A DNA stretch of 64,000 nt from Balneolaceae bacterium (GTDB taxonomy: Bacteria > Bacteroidota > Rhodothermia > Balneolales > Balneolaceae), in assembly GCA_017640665.1 (NCBI GenBank), contig JAEPQE010000003.1, positions 186,001 to 250,000 of the forward strand, written 5' to 3'. Position numbers and translations under genes: made by a program. Numbering within the stretch: position 1 is the first letter of the stretch; each line of letters starts with the position of its first letter. Positions 7,909 to 16,228 of this stretch are shown here, piece by piece. The notes under the pieces are model-generated. The model did no database searches. It saw only the letters and a list, made by a program, of their open reading frames with translations, and was not told where the DNA came from.

Positions 7909-8726
7909 GCAAGGATGAATTCTATATAGGTTGGCAGGAAGAAATGCCTCCATCGAACAAGCGTTTCATCAAAAGGATATTGATTGGGCTTTTTATTTTA
8001 ATTCCTCTTTTCTTGATGTATGGTGTGCTTTTTCAAAAACCATTCAACCATCATCAGTTTGAGTTTGGAACTCTTACGGAACTAACTGGGATTTATCATG
8101 ATAATCCGGTTCCGATACTGGAAGTTTCCAATGAAGACAGTACAGCGTTCATCTTGCTGGTTGGCTTTGGGAAATTCGGGGCAGAAGAAATCATTTCAGA
8201 TATAGAAAAGGAGCAAGGCAATCTGGATGGAAAAGAAGTTACGTTTGCCGGAACCTTAATTTATGGGGATGGAGTAACTTTACTGGAGCTTACAAATCAG
8301 GAAGACAGTTATGTAAGTTCGAAAGACTTAAAGACAGAAAATGTTGATGAAGTTGAAGATTTAGGGGAATTCGAATGGTATGGAGAAATACTGGATCCAA
8401 AATGCTATTTCGGAGTGATGAAACCGGGGGAAGGAAAAATCCACAAAAGTTGTGCGATTAGATGTTTAAGTGGAGGAATTCCGCCTGTCATGCGGGTTAT
8501 TCCACATTATGGATCAGAGTATAATTATTATTTAGTAAGAGGAAAAAATGGAGAAAAGGTTAATGAAGAGGTTTTGAAATATATTGGAGAATCCATTGAT
8601 TATTCTGCAACAATCACTCAGCAAAATGGCTGGAAAGTTTTGAATATAGATTTGGAGTCTATAAAAGCTGAAAGAGATTACGATTTAAAAGACTTAGATG
8701 TGTTAAACAGAGATGATTATGAATAG
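7905..8726 (+). CDS. Membrane-anchored protein of unknown function with conserved-looking Cys motif
   Basis: 273 residues; start overlaps the preceding stop as ATGA. A single membrane helix at about residues 25-45 (ILIGLFILIPLFLMYGVLF) is followed by a soluble, probably periplasmic, beta-rich domain. The most striking segment is DPKCYFGVMKPGEGKIHKSC followed by AIRCLSGGIPP, with Cys at about 167, 183 and 187 and one His between; this looks like a metal- or cofactor-binding patch. I do not recognise the family. Tight linkage to the Rieske/ferric reductase-like gene suggests a subunit or electron-transfer partner of that membrane protein. Confidence 0.75.
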   Translation: MSKDEFYIGWQEEMPPSNKRFIKRILIGLFILIPLFLMYGVLFQKPFNHHQFEFGTLTELTGIYHDNPVPILEVSNEDSTAFILLVGFGKFGAEEIISDIEKEQGNLDGKEVTFAGTLIYGDGVTLLELTNQEDSYVSSKDLKTENVDEVEDLGEFEWYGEILDPKCYFGVMKPGEGKIHKSCAIRCLSGGIPPVMRVIPHYGSEYNYYLVRGKNGEKVNEEVLKYIGESIDYSATITQQNGWKVLNIDLESIKAERDYDLKDLDVLNRDDYE

Positions 8727-9504
8727 CTACAACCAAACAGATCAAAGAATACATTATTTATCTCAAATTCTGGCTAAGACTGGGCGGACGTTTGTGGAAA
8801 AGAAAGAGGACGATAGCCACACCAACCTGGGCTTTGTCCCCTCAACAAACTGGCTGGAAACACACTGGATAGAATCTCCGAAGGGAAAAATCAAACTGGT
8901 TCTTCGGATTACCGATTTTTGTATACTTTGGCTGGATGAAAAAGGGGAAGCCTTTCAAACGATATCTACCGTGCTTAAAACACAGGAAGAGGTTGAGGAT
9001 CAATTAAAGAAAGGGATTAAGGAAGCAGGATTAGATCCGGAAGGTTTTTCGGAGCCTTTGCATTTTGAAATCCCTGACTACACTTTTGTTGGTAAGCCTT
9101 TTCAGATGATCAACCGCCATAATCTGGATGAGTGGACTCAATGGCGCACCCTTGCAAACGAAGCTTGTGGAAAAGTTTTAGGGATTCTGGATGCAGGGGT
9201 TCCAATACGAATATGGCCCCATCATTTTGATACCGGTATTTATGTTCAAGCCACTGATGAACCCGGAATTGGATTTGGGCTTGCCATGAAAGACGAAATG
9301 GCTGGTGCTCCTTATTTCTATATGTCGGGCTATCCGAGTGAGGGGAAACTAGATTATTCAGAGGCTCCGGAACTCACATCCGGAAGATGGGAAATTACCG
9401 AAGGGTTTAAAGGGGCAATCCTTCCTTTAACTGAATATGAAGAAGTTCAAGAGGCATTGGATCAGTATATAGAACAATCCATTCAGTGGTTTTTGCGACA
9501 ATGA
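8713..9504 (+). CDS. Uncharacterised soluble protein
   Basis: 263 residues, starting 14 bases inside the previous gene; an ATG two codons later (8719) is also possible. No signal peptide or membrane helix is seen. A recognisable segment is RIWPHHFDTGIYVQA followed by GIGFGLAMKD, a His-rich WPHHFD pattern found in hypothetical proteins of varied bacteria, which could bind metal. No function can be assigned. It overlaps the next gene as ATGA and belongs to the same run of co-oriented genes. Confidence 0.75.
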   Translation: MIMNSYNQTDQRIHYLSQILAKTGRTFVEKKEDDSHTNLGFVPSTNWLETHWIESPKGKIKLVLRITDFCILWLDEKGEAFQTISTVLKTQEEVEDQLKKGIKEAGLDPEGFSEPLHFEIPDYTFVGKPFQMINRHNLDEWTQWRTLANEACGKVLGILDAGVPIRIWPHHFDTGIYVQATDEPGIGFGLAMKDEMAGAPYFYMSGYPSEGKLDYSEAPELTSGRWEITEGFKGAILPLTEYEEVQEALDQYIEQSIQWFLRQ

Positions 9505-9956
9505 TTTCTGAAACAGTCAAAGAATATATCGACAGTAGTGTACTTTGTTGGCTTGCTACCTCATCGGCTAGTAACCATCCCAATGTTTCTCCAAAGGAAG
9601 TATTTACCTGGTTTGATAATGAAACGCTTATCATCGCAAACATCGCATCCCCGGGTTCGGCCACCAATGTTCTTAAAAACCCGAATGTAGCAGTGAGTTT
9701 TGTGGATGTATTTGCTCAAAAGGGATATCAACTGAAAGGAAAGTGCAAGCTAGTAGAGCGTTCTGACTCCGACTTTAACAAATTAGCTACACCATTAGAA
9801 CAAATCACAAAAGGTCTCTACCCATTTGATTCTATATTCAGAACAGAAGTGAAAGAGGTAAAGGAAATCAAAGCACCGGGCTATTTTGCATTCCCTGATA
9901 AAACGGAAGCTGATATGATTGATGAAGCTTTAAAAATGTATGGTGTTAAACTATGA
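9501..9956 (+). CDS. Pyridoxamine 5'-phosphate oxidase-like FMN-binding split-barrel protein
   Basis: 151 residues from the ATG at 9501, which overlaps the previous stop as ATGA; an in-frame start at 9486 is less attractive. The sequence follows the PNPOx-like split barrel: CWLATSSASNHPNVSPKEVF, then LIIANIASPGSATNVLKNPN and VAVSFVDVFAQKGYQLKGK. Members bind FMN or F420 and reduce diverse small molecules, so the substrate is open. The gene is the last but one of the redox run begun at 6580, consistent with a flavin-dependent role there. Confidence 0.8.
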   Translation: MISETVKEYIDSSVLCWLATSSASNHPNVSPKEVFTWFDNETLIIANIASPGSATNVLKNPNVAVSFVDVFAQKGYQLKGKCKLVERSDSDFNKLATPLEQITKGLYPFDSIFRTEVKEVKEIKAPGYFAFPDKTEADMIDEALKMYGVKL

Positions 9957-9971
9957 GTCTTTCAAAATGTT

Positions 9972-10493
9972 ATGAACTCTGATTCAATCGATCATATTAA
10001 ATTAAACAGAATTCGTCCCAGAATACGCTTTGAAACAGAGTATTCCCCCGAACAGTTACACCGAAGGATAAAAGAATACCTTTCAAAGCCGGAAATTCAA
10101 TGTGAGGGCCAAATCTTACCTGGCTTTGCCACATTCTATCCTAAAGAAAGTGATCAGCATTACTGGTCGCCCCAACTCACTATCAATTTTGAGAAATCAG
10201 AGACTGGTAGTTTAGTACGCGGACTCTATGGCCCCAAACCTTCGGTCTGGACGATGTTTATATTTTTCTACTCCTTCATTGGGTTTATCACCATGATTGC
10301 AGCTATGGTGAGTCTTTCCTATTGGTCATTAGGGGAGGCGAGTATCATTTTTTGGTCGGTACCTGTTCTTATATTAATATTTTTATCGCTGTTTCTGGTC
10401 GCTTACCTGGGACAAAAATTCGGTCACAAACAAATTGTGAACATCCATCGGTTTTTGGAAGATTGTGTTGGAAAAAGGATTGAGACAATTTGA
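9972..10493 (+). CDS. Small membrane protein of unknown function
   Basis: 173 residues with a soluble N-terminal part (~95 residues, containing NRIRPRIRFETEYSPEQL) and two adjacent membrane helices near residues 97-120 and 125-145 (WTMFIFFYSFIGFITMIAAM and SIIFWSVPVLILIFLSLFLV), then a short tail. The N-terminal part resembles polyketide-cyclase-type helix-strand patterns only vaguely. No family is recognised. It begins 15 bases after the PNPOx-like gene and is likely the last gene of that transcript. Confidence 0.65.
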   Translation: MNSDSIDHIKLNRIRPRIRFETEYSPEQLHRRIKEYLSKPEIQCEGQILPGFATFYPKESDQHYWSPQLTINFEKSETGSLVRGLYGPKPSVWTMFIFFYSFIGFITMIAAMVSLSYWSLGEASIIFWSVPVLILIFLSLFLVAYLGQKFGHKQIVNIHRFLEDCVGKRIETI

Positions 10494-10552
10494 ATATCAA
10501 ATATGTCGATGTCCAAAACAATAACTTCCAGTTGTCATAAAGGGAAAATAGT

Positions 10553-10891
10553 ATGAAAGAATTCTTACTGATTTTAAAAGGAGACGGGATGAATCATCTA
10601 TCTCCCAGTGAGCTACAAAGTATTTTTAGTGACTACAAAGTGTGGGCAGATAGTTTAGGAGAGCAATACCTTTCTGGACAAAGGCTAGAGGATTCGGGGG
10701 CTCTTTTTGTGGATAAAAAACACGAAATAATAACAGATGGGCCTTTTTTGGAATCTAAGGAAATCATTGCCGGTTTTTTTCTCATCCAGGCTGAAGATCA
10801 GGAAGAAGCCAACAGAATTGCTCAATCATCCCCCCATTTGGGATTATATTCTATTGAAGTAAGGCCTGTCGCATTTCCAAAAATGAAATAA
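10553..10891 (+). CDS. YCII-related (DGPF-domain) protein
   Basis: 112 residues with the DGPF signature ITDGPFLESKEIIAGFFLIQ in the middle and the ferredoxin-like strand pattern of YCII proteins at both ends (EFLLILKGDG at the start, LYSIEVRPV at the end). This family is characteristically encoded next to ECF42-type sigma factors and is thought to act with them, by an unknown mechanism. That is exactly the arrangement here: the sigma gene starts one base after this stop. Confidence 0.88.
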   Translation: MKEFLLILKGDGMNHLSPSELQSIFSDYKVWADSLGEQYLSGQRLEDSGALFVDKKHEIITDGPFLESKEIIAGFFLIQAEDQEEANRIAQSSPHLGLYSIEVRPVAFPKMK

Positions 10892-10892
10892 T

Positions 10893-12158
10893 TTGGCAAA
10901 GAAAAGCGAGCAAATAGTAGAAGATTTGTTTCGTACCGAATATGGGAAATTGGTAACAGGATTGATTCGTTTTTTTGGTCCAGGGAATATCCAACTAGCT
11001 GAAGATATTGTTCAGGAGACACTTATTACGGCGTTAGATAATTGGAGTATGGGGCAAATTCCAGATAATCCTACCGGTTGGTTAGTTCAAGTGGCGAAAA
11101 GAAAAGCATTAAACGAGTTAAAGCATCAAAAAATAATCCAAAAGCATCAGTCAAGTATTCTTTATTTAAGTAATCCGGAAGCTGAATTGGAACATATCTT
11201 TCTAGAAAATGAAATTGAGGATAGTCAGTTGAGGATGATTTTTACTTGTTGTCATCCTTCCTTGTCTGAGGAGTCTCAAATTGCACTAACATTAAAAACA
11301 CTTTGCGGATTTGGAGTTAAGGAAGTGGCAAATGCACTACTGGCTTCAGAATCTACTATTAATAAAAGACTATTTAGAGCAAAGAAAACTATCAAAGATT
11401 CGAAGATACCCTTTGATATTCCCCAGGGAAAAGAACTTGAGAATAGACTGGATATAGTGATACTTACTTTGTACCTGCTTTTTAACGAAGGATATAATTC
11501 ATCTTCAAACAATAAGATGATAGCTCAAGAATTGTGTTTAGAGGCTATACGATTAGTCAAATTACTCTCTACACATTTCAAAGAAAACAAAGAACTCTAT
11601 GCACTTTTATCTCTTATGTGTTTTCACGTGGCTAGATTCGAAGCCCGAATAGACTACAAGGGAACAATTATTTTATTTGAAGATCAGGATCGATCTTTAT
11701 GGAACAAATCATTGATAGCAATCGGGATCTCATTTTTAGAAAAATCTAAAAATGCTGAAAAACTATCATCTTACCATATTGAAGCTAGAATTGCGGCTGA
11801 ACATTGTATGGCTGAAAGTTTAGCAAATACCGATTGGAGGAATATTTATTCTCAGTACGAGCTTCTATCTTTAGTTAAACCAAGCCCAATTATTGATTTA
11901 AATAAAGCAATTATTTTGAGTGAAATTGCTGGGTATACAGAATCTCTAGAGTTACTAAAACAACTTGAGGATAACGATAAACTACCAACGTATTACTTGC
12001 TTCCTGCAACCCAAGGGTTCTTTTATCTGAAAAAGAAAAATTATTCTAAGGCAATGCACTACTTGAATAAAGCAAAAGAATTAAAGCCTCCGCTTTCCGA
12101 GCTTAAACTAATAGAACGTGGTATCTCAGAATGTAAAGAAAAGAAAGTTTCTAACTAG
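10893..12158 (+). CDS. ECF42-type RNA polymerase sigma factor with C-terminal helical (DUF6596/TPR-like) extension
   Basis: 421 residues. The start is a TTG one base after the YCII stop. Sigma region 2 is seen in QLAEDIVQETLITALDNW and the NPTGWLVQVAKRKALNELK segment; region 4 in TLCGFGVKEVANALLASEST. Beyond residue ~180 comes the long helical domain typical of this group, with TLYLLFNEGYNSS and a later EARIAAEHCMAE, ending in TPR-like helices. ECF42 factors are not paired with anti-sigma factors but with DGPF proteins, matching the neighbour. The downstream convergent AHSA1 protein may belong to the same regulon. Confidence 0.9.
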   Translation: MAKKSEQIVEDLFRTEYGKLVTGLIRFFGPGNIQLAEDIVQETLITALDNWSMGQIPDNPTGWLVQVAKRKALNELKHQKIIQKHQSSILYLSNPEAELEHIFLENEIEDSQLRMIFTCCHPSLSEESQIALTLKTLCGFGVKEVANALLASESTINKRLFRAKKTIKDSKIPFDIPQGKELENRLDIVILTLYLLFNEGYNSSSNNKMIAQELCLEAIRLVKLLSTHFKENKELYALLSLMCFHVARFEARIDYKGTIILFEDQDRSLWNKSLIAIGISFLEKSKNAEKLSSYHIEARIAAEHCMAESLANTDWRNIYSQYELLSLVKPSPIIDLNKAIILSEIAGYTESLELLKQLEDNDKLPTYYLLPATQGFFYLKKKNYSKAMHYLNKAKELKPPLSELKLIERGISECKEKKVSN

Positions 12159-12159
12159 A

Positions 12160-12585
12160 TTACCACGGTTGTCCTGTACCAGTTTCTAAGTAGCTTTTTA
12201 AACTATTCATAAAGTGCTTCCAGGATTCTTTTGATTGCTCGAAGTTAATTTTCCCATCCCATTGTTCATCCCAGTTCGAATGATTAAACCTGAATTGTAT
12301 TCCTGAAGAAGATTTTTTTATATCAAACTGGATAACAGTATCCAAGAAAGCAGGGTTTGGGTTTTCAACGCAGGTCCAAACTACTTTTCTATTTTCGACT
12401 AGCTCATCGATTCTAAATCCCATTTCCACATTGTGATCTGTAAATCTAACTCTCATAGTTTCACCTTCAGCGGTTGGAATATCACAATCTTTTGACCACC
12501 ACCCATTAATTCCTTCTTCGGTTGTAATGGCATCAAAGGTTTGTTTTTCAGTAGTTTTAATTTCGAATTCGTGTATAATATCCAT
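12160..12585 (-). CDS. AHSA1/SRPBCC-domain protein
   Basis: 141 residues with the START-like pattern IHEFEIKTTEKQTFDAITTE, GINGWWSKDC, then RVRFTDHNVEMGFRIDELV and the closing helix SWKHFMNSLKSYLETG. SRPBCC proteins hold hydrophobic ligands in a helix-grip pocket; the ligand is unknown. AHSA1-like genes are often found with YCII/ECF42 modules, so this convergent gene, whose stop is 2 bases from the sigma gene stop, probably belongs functionally with them. Confidence 0.85.
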   Translation of the reverse strand: MDIIHEFEIKTTEKQTFDAITTEEGINGWWSKDCDIPTAEGETMRVRFTDHNVEMGFRIDELVENRKVVWTCVENPNPAFLDTVIQFDIKKSSSGIQFRFNHSNWDEQWDGKINFEQSKESWKHFMNSLKSYLETGTGQPW

Positions 12586-12801
12586 GGTTCGCTTTTCTGA
12601 GTTAATTGTGTTTATACTACTGACAACTAAGAAAGCCTTACTAAGACATATTAGACTATTTATGATCCTAGAAGAACTACACTTGCATTGTTTATAAAAA
12701 GAGCTACTGGATCTATCCCTTTCTCAAACTATTTTGTAACCTTTCCCAAACTCATCAGTGTACATGATCGAGCACGCTAACTCGGGATAAGAAGAACAAT
12801 A

Positions 12802-13368
12802 TTGGATTCTACGACAGACAAGGCATTAATGATGAAGGTGAAGGACGGAGACCTGGATAAACTGGGTTTGCTCTTCGAGCGATACAACCGCCCGCTGTAC
12901 AGCTTTTTCTATCGTAAAACCTTCGAGTCTCAACTTAGCGAGGATCTTGTTCAATCGGTGTTCGAGCGAATGCTCAAATATCGAACCACGTACTCCGGCA
13001 CAGGATCGTTCACCACCTGGATGTTCAGCATCGCGCGCAATGCCCACATCGACCACTATCGTAAAGAGAAGCGGCGAAGGGAGGATGAAATTCTTGACGA
13101 AGAGCAAATCCCGGGTGAAGTTCCGGCCGGATATGCGGAAATGGATGAACGGAATCAAAAGAAAATGTTACTGGAAAAAGCCATTGAGCAACTGGATGAA
13201 GACAAAAAAGAAGTGGTATTGCTGAGTCGTTTTGAAGGACTCCGATATCAGGAAATAGCTGAGATCCAGGGCGTTACTGAAAGTGCGGTGAAAGTCCGGA
13301 TGTTCAGGGCAATGAAGGAATTAAAACAGATTGTTACCACACTAAGTGAGGAATACAGCCATGAGTGA
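12802..13368 (+). CDS. ECF-family RNA polymerase sigma factor
   Basis: About 188 residues from a TTG start at 12802; an ATG at 12829 (MKVKDGD) is the alternative. Region 2 reads QLSEDLVQSVFERMLKYR with GSFTTWMFSIARNAHIDHYR, and region 4 reads LSRFEGLRYQEIAEIQGVTE and SAVKVRMFRAMKEL: a classic small ECF sigma. It overlaps the downstream membrane protein gene by 8 bases, which is the usual sigma/anti-sigma arrangement. The likely regulon is the envelope-protein genes that follow. Confidence 0.92.
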   Translation: MDSTTDKALMMKVKDGDLDKLGLLFERYNRPLYSFFYRKTFESQLSEDLVQSVFERMLKYRTTYSGTGSFTTWMFSIARNAHIDHYRKEKRRREDEILDEEQIPGEVPAGYAEMDERNQKKMLLEKAIEQLDEDKKEVVLLSRFEGLRYQEIAEIQGVTESAVKVRMFRAMKELKQIVTTLSEEYSHE

Positions 13369-14149
13369 AAAAAATCAAAAACTAATCGCCGATTACCTGC
13401 AAGGTACGCTCGACGATGAAGGTAAAAAGCAAGTTGAGGAGTTGATCGCTAAAGGCGACATCGACTTTATTGACTTTCGGGCTATGGAGCAACTCCATGA
13501 TGAGTTGGATATGATTCAGGTTCCGGAGCCTTCTAAAGGTATGAGCAGTCGTTTTTATACGATGCTGGAAGAAGAAAAAGAGAATATCAGGGGTTCCATA
13601 CAGGAAATTATTCGGGAAAAACTGAGTGAATTCCTGAATCAGGTGACTATGCCGCGAGTGGCGTACGCCTTTATTCTTTTGATTGTAGGAGGCTTTGTTG
13701 GTAATCAGATGGGAAACAATGATTCTGAGATCAAGGAACTTACTTCTGAAATGCAAACCATGCGGGAGATGATGATGGTAAGTATGCTGGAAGGACCAAG
13801 TACCACCGATCGCTTGAAGGCGGTTAATATAAGCGCTCAGCTGCCCTCTGTTGATCAAAAAGCTATTCGCGCTCTCCTTTTCACCCTCAATAATGATGAG
13901 AGTATAAATGTGAGAGTTCAAACCATTGAGGCCTTAACCCGCTGGGGAGATGACCCGATGGTTCGCGAAGGCTTTGTTAAAGCGATTGCCAATCAGGATG
14001 ATGATATCGTAATCGTAACGCTTGCTGATGCTATGGTTGAATTGGGAGTTAAAAACTCTGCCAATGAATTTCAGCGCCTTATAGATGAAAAGGACCTTAC
14101 CGGCGCTACCAAACAGAAAGTTGAAAATACAATAGCGGTATTATTATGA
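13361..14149 (+). CDS. Membrane protein with C-terminal HEAT-like repeats, putative anti-sigma factor
   Basis: 262 residues from the ATG at 13361, 8 bases inside the sigma gene. The N-terminal part (QKLIADYLQGTLDDEGKKQV) resembles anti-sigma/zinc-finger-like N-termini but lacks the Cys/His of the zf-HC2 type. A single membrane helix lies near residue 105 (VAYAFILLIVGGFVGNQMG). Beyond it, probably in the periplasm, are helices with a HEAT-like look (KAIRALLFTLNNDESINVRV, QTIEALTRWGDDPMVREG). This topology fits an anti-sigma factor sensing the envelope through a protein-protein platform. Anti-sigma activity is inferred from overlap and topology. Confidence 0.75.
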   Translation: MSEKNQKLIADYLQGTLDDEGKKQVEELIAKGDIDFIDFRAMEQLHDELDMIQVPEPSKGMSSRFYTMLEEEKENIRGSIQEIIREKLSEFLNQVTMPRVAYAFILLIVGGFVGNQMGNNDSEIKELTSEMQTMREMMMVSMLEGPSTTDRLKAVNISAQLPSVDQKAIRALLFTLNNDESINVRVQTIEALTRWGDDPMVREGFVKAIANQDDDIVIVTLADAMVELGVKNSANEFQRLIDEKDLTGATKQKVENTIAVLL

Positions 14150-15285
14150 AACGTACACTGATCACTTTAATAACACTTTTTCTGATTTCTAATGTTGCAT
14201 TCAGCCAACATGTAAATATTGATATTCATGAGCAGATCGATCCCGTTGTGGCAATCGAAATGCCTATGGATTTGAATTTTGATTTCGATTTCGAACATGA
14301 CTTTGATTTTGAACACAACTTTGACTTTGAAAATGAGTTCGATTTTAATTTCGAAATGCAAGAATTCGATTTCAATTTCAACTTTGAGATGCCCATGGAT
14401 TTTGAGTTCGAAGGACTGAATCACATCAATAATTACCAGAGAGGATTTTGGAGCGATGAGATGGACTCCGAATACGATCCATATCGAAAAGAGATTAGAA
14501 TGGTTGTTAGTTCCGATGAGTTCAACGAGGATACGGAGGTAGTAATCAAAAACATCAATGGAGATGTAACAGTTACGGGATATAGTGGAGATGATATTGA
14601 GATTGACGCATCCAAAGAGCTTTGGAAAAAAAGAGGCAATATATCGGAAGAAGAAGCAGCTGAATATGAATTGAAAACTCGTCTTTATGAAGGGAAACTC
14701 TACGTGTATGTAGATTCTCCAAATGCCCATGTAGAATTCCGGAAAGGTAAATTAGACTACCATTGGCATTGGGATGATAACGACCGCAATCGAATTAACG
14801 CCCATTACGATCTTGAAATCAAGCTTCCTAAGAAACTCGCAGTGTCAGCATCAACTGTAAATAGTGGAGATGTTGAGGTTACTAAAATGGATAATAAGGT
14901 GAAGGCTAATAATGTAAATGGATCCGTTACAGTAAAAGATGTACAGGGTTATTTGACCGCAAGTACAGTGAATGGAGATATCGAAGTTTGGTATTCGCAA
15001 AGCCCTAAAGAAGACACAGATTTTAAGACCGTAAACGGAACCATAGAAATTTATTCTCCGGAAGATTTATCAGCGGTTGTAACTATGGAAAGTTTACACG
15101 GTGAATTATATACAGATTTTGAGCAGGTAAAACGCCTCCCTAACCGATTGAACAAGGAACAACGAGGAGACGGCTATCGTTACAAAATCAATAATACATC
15201 CCCCATTCAATTTGGTAATGGAGATATAGAAATGGGATTTAAATTGGTTAATGGCGACGTCTACATCCGCACAAGAAAATCATAA
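14146..15285 (+). CDS. Secreted DUF4097-type beta-repeat protein with FDFE-rich N-terminal tract
   Basis: 379 residues; ATGA overlap with the preceding gene. A signal peptide (LITLFLISNVAFSQ) is followed at residues ~42-88 by an unusual run of Phe, Asp, Glu and Asn in alternation (FDFDFEHDFDFEHNFDFE and so on). From about residue 125 on it has the repeating DUF4097/adhesin-like beta-solenoid pattern: INGDVTVTGYSGDDIEI, VNSGDVEVTKMDNK, VNGSVTVKDVQGYL, VNGDIEVWY. DUF4097 proteins are exported, often in sigma/anti-sigma operons, of unknown function. The acidic-aromatic tract could bind cations or form beta strands. Confidence 0.85.
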   Translation: MKRTLITLITLFLISNVAFSQHVNIDIHEQIDPVVAIEMPMDLNFDFDFEHDFDFEHNFDFENEFDFNFEMQEFDFNFNFEMPMDFEFEGLNHINNYQRGFWSDEMDSEYDPYRKEIRMVVSSDEFNEDTEVVIKNINGDVTVTGYSGDDIEIDASKELWKKRGNISEEEAAEYELKTRLYEGKLYVYVDSPNAHVEFRKGKLDYHWHWDDNDRNRINAHYDLEIKLPKKLAVSASTVNSGDVEVTKMDNKVKANNVNGSVTVKDVQGYLTASTVNGDIEVWYSQSPKEDTDFKTVNGTIEIYSPEDLSAVVTMESLHGELYTDFEQVKRLPNRLNKEQRGDGYRYKINNTSPIQFGNGDIEMGFKLVNGDVYIRTRKS

Positions 15286-15301
15286 TACAAATAGAAGAAT
15301 C

Positions 15302-16105
15302 ATGAAAAGAGTAAAATCAATTATCTACATATTGGGCATATTGGCAATTACATCCGGGATCGTTTTAGGTCAGGACGATCTGCGGGTACCATTAACAAAT
15401 CCAGGCAGCCCGGGTAAACTAAATCTGAATGCTGTTTTTGCTGATGATATCATCATTAAAGCACATGATGGCAATGATGTAGTCGTGAAATTTGATGGAG
15501 ACGACGACGACGATGGTGGGAAGTACAGCCGAAATGGACTTCGCAGAATTTCTACTAATGGCGTAGGTCTAGAAGTAACAGAAGACAATAATACTGTACG
15601 TATAAAAACAGCTCCGAACTCACACGACCTCGACTTAGAAATTTGGGTTCCAAAAAACTTCTCAATGAATATTCAGGTTACACACGGCGATCTTTCGATT
15701 GAAGGAGTAATGGGTGAGCATGAAGTTCGTGCAACTAACGGTGATGTTGAGATGATACAGGTAGGAGGATCGGTTGTTGTAAACAGTGTGAATGGTGATA
15801 TCGAAGTTTCGATGGTTTCAGTCACTCCAAATACCCCAATGTCATTTACAGGTCTTAATGGGGATATTGAGGTTTCATTTCCATCAAACACCAAATTTAC
15901 CGGAAAAATGAAAACAGATTACGGTGATGTATTCACTAACTTTGATATAAGTATCGATCGCTCACAAAGTGCTTCCGAGATTTCAAGTGGAGATGGAAAA
16001 TATACCGTAACTGTGAATAAGTGGATTACTGGTACGGTAAATGGTGGAGGTCCTGAGTTTCTTTTCAAGACCCTTCATGGCGATATAGAAATAAGTAAAA
16101 ACTAG
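15302..16105 (+). CDS. Secreted DUF4097-type beta-repeat protein
   Basis: 267 residues from the ATG at 15302, which precedes a clear signal peptide (SIIYILGILAITSGIVLG). A frame is open upstream into the previous gene but the chosen ATG gives the compact signal. The mature part shows the same GD-rich strands as its neighbour: THGDLSIEGVMGEHEV, TNGDVEMIQVGGSVVV, NGDIEVSMV, LNGDIEVSFPS and LHGDIEISKN at the end. It is a paralogue of the preceding gene and the last gene of the sigma operon before two hairpins. Function is unknown. Confidence 0.83.
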   Translation: MKRVKSIIYILGILAITSGIVLGQDDLRVPLTNPGSPGKLNLNAVFADDIIIKAHDGNDVVVKFDGDDDDDGGKYSRNGLRRISTNGVGLEVTEDNNTVRIKTAPNSHDLDLEIWVPKNFSMNIQVTHGDLSIEGVMGEHEVRATNGDVEMIQVGGSVVVNSVNGDIEVSMVSVTPNTPMSFTGLNGDIEVSFPSNTKFTGKMKTDYGDVFTNFDISIDRSQSASEISSGDGKYTVTVNKWITGTVNGGGPEFLFKTLHGDIEISKN

Positions 16106-16112
16106 TAAATCA

Positions 16113-16133
16113 GAGAAACGCTACCCGTTTCTC
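16113..16133 (+). terminator. Hairpin after the sigma operon, terminator-like
   Basis: GAGAAACG (16113-16120) pairs perfectly with CGTTTCTC (16126-16133) around a 5-base loop, eight bases after the DUF4097 stop. There is no U-run behind it, so it may terminate poorly or only protect the 3' end of the message. Confidence 0.4.
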
Positions 16134-16164
16134 CCCGTCAAACATACGAGAACAATAATTGCTT

Positions 16165-16205
16165 ATCCGGCAGAAAGTTACAGGTTAAATAACTCTCTGC
16201 CGGAT
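16165..16205. other. Long intergenic inverted repeat upstream of DUF5916 gene
   Basis: Arms 16165-16180 and 16190-16205 are 16 bases each, complementary at 15 of 16 positions, around the 9-base loop CAGGTTAAA. The hairpin ends 24 bases before the ATG of the outer-membrane protein gene and has no T-run on either side. It could be an mRNA hairpin in the leader or a protein-binding palindrome. It is seen directly; its role is unknown. Confidence 0.5.
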
Positions 16206-16228
16206 TAAAAGCCCAGCCTACATACATC

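Noticed and set aside
14167-14730. Long minus-strand open frame opposite the FDFE tract
   Set aside because: Low-complexity antisense of the acidic-aromatic repeat; no start context or coding character.
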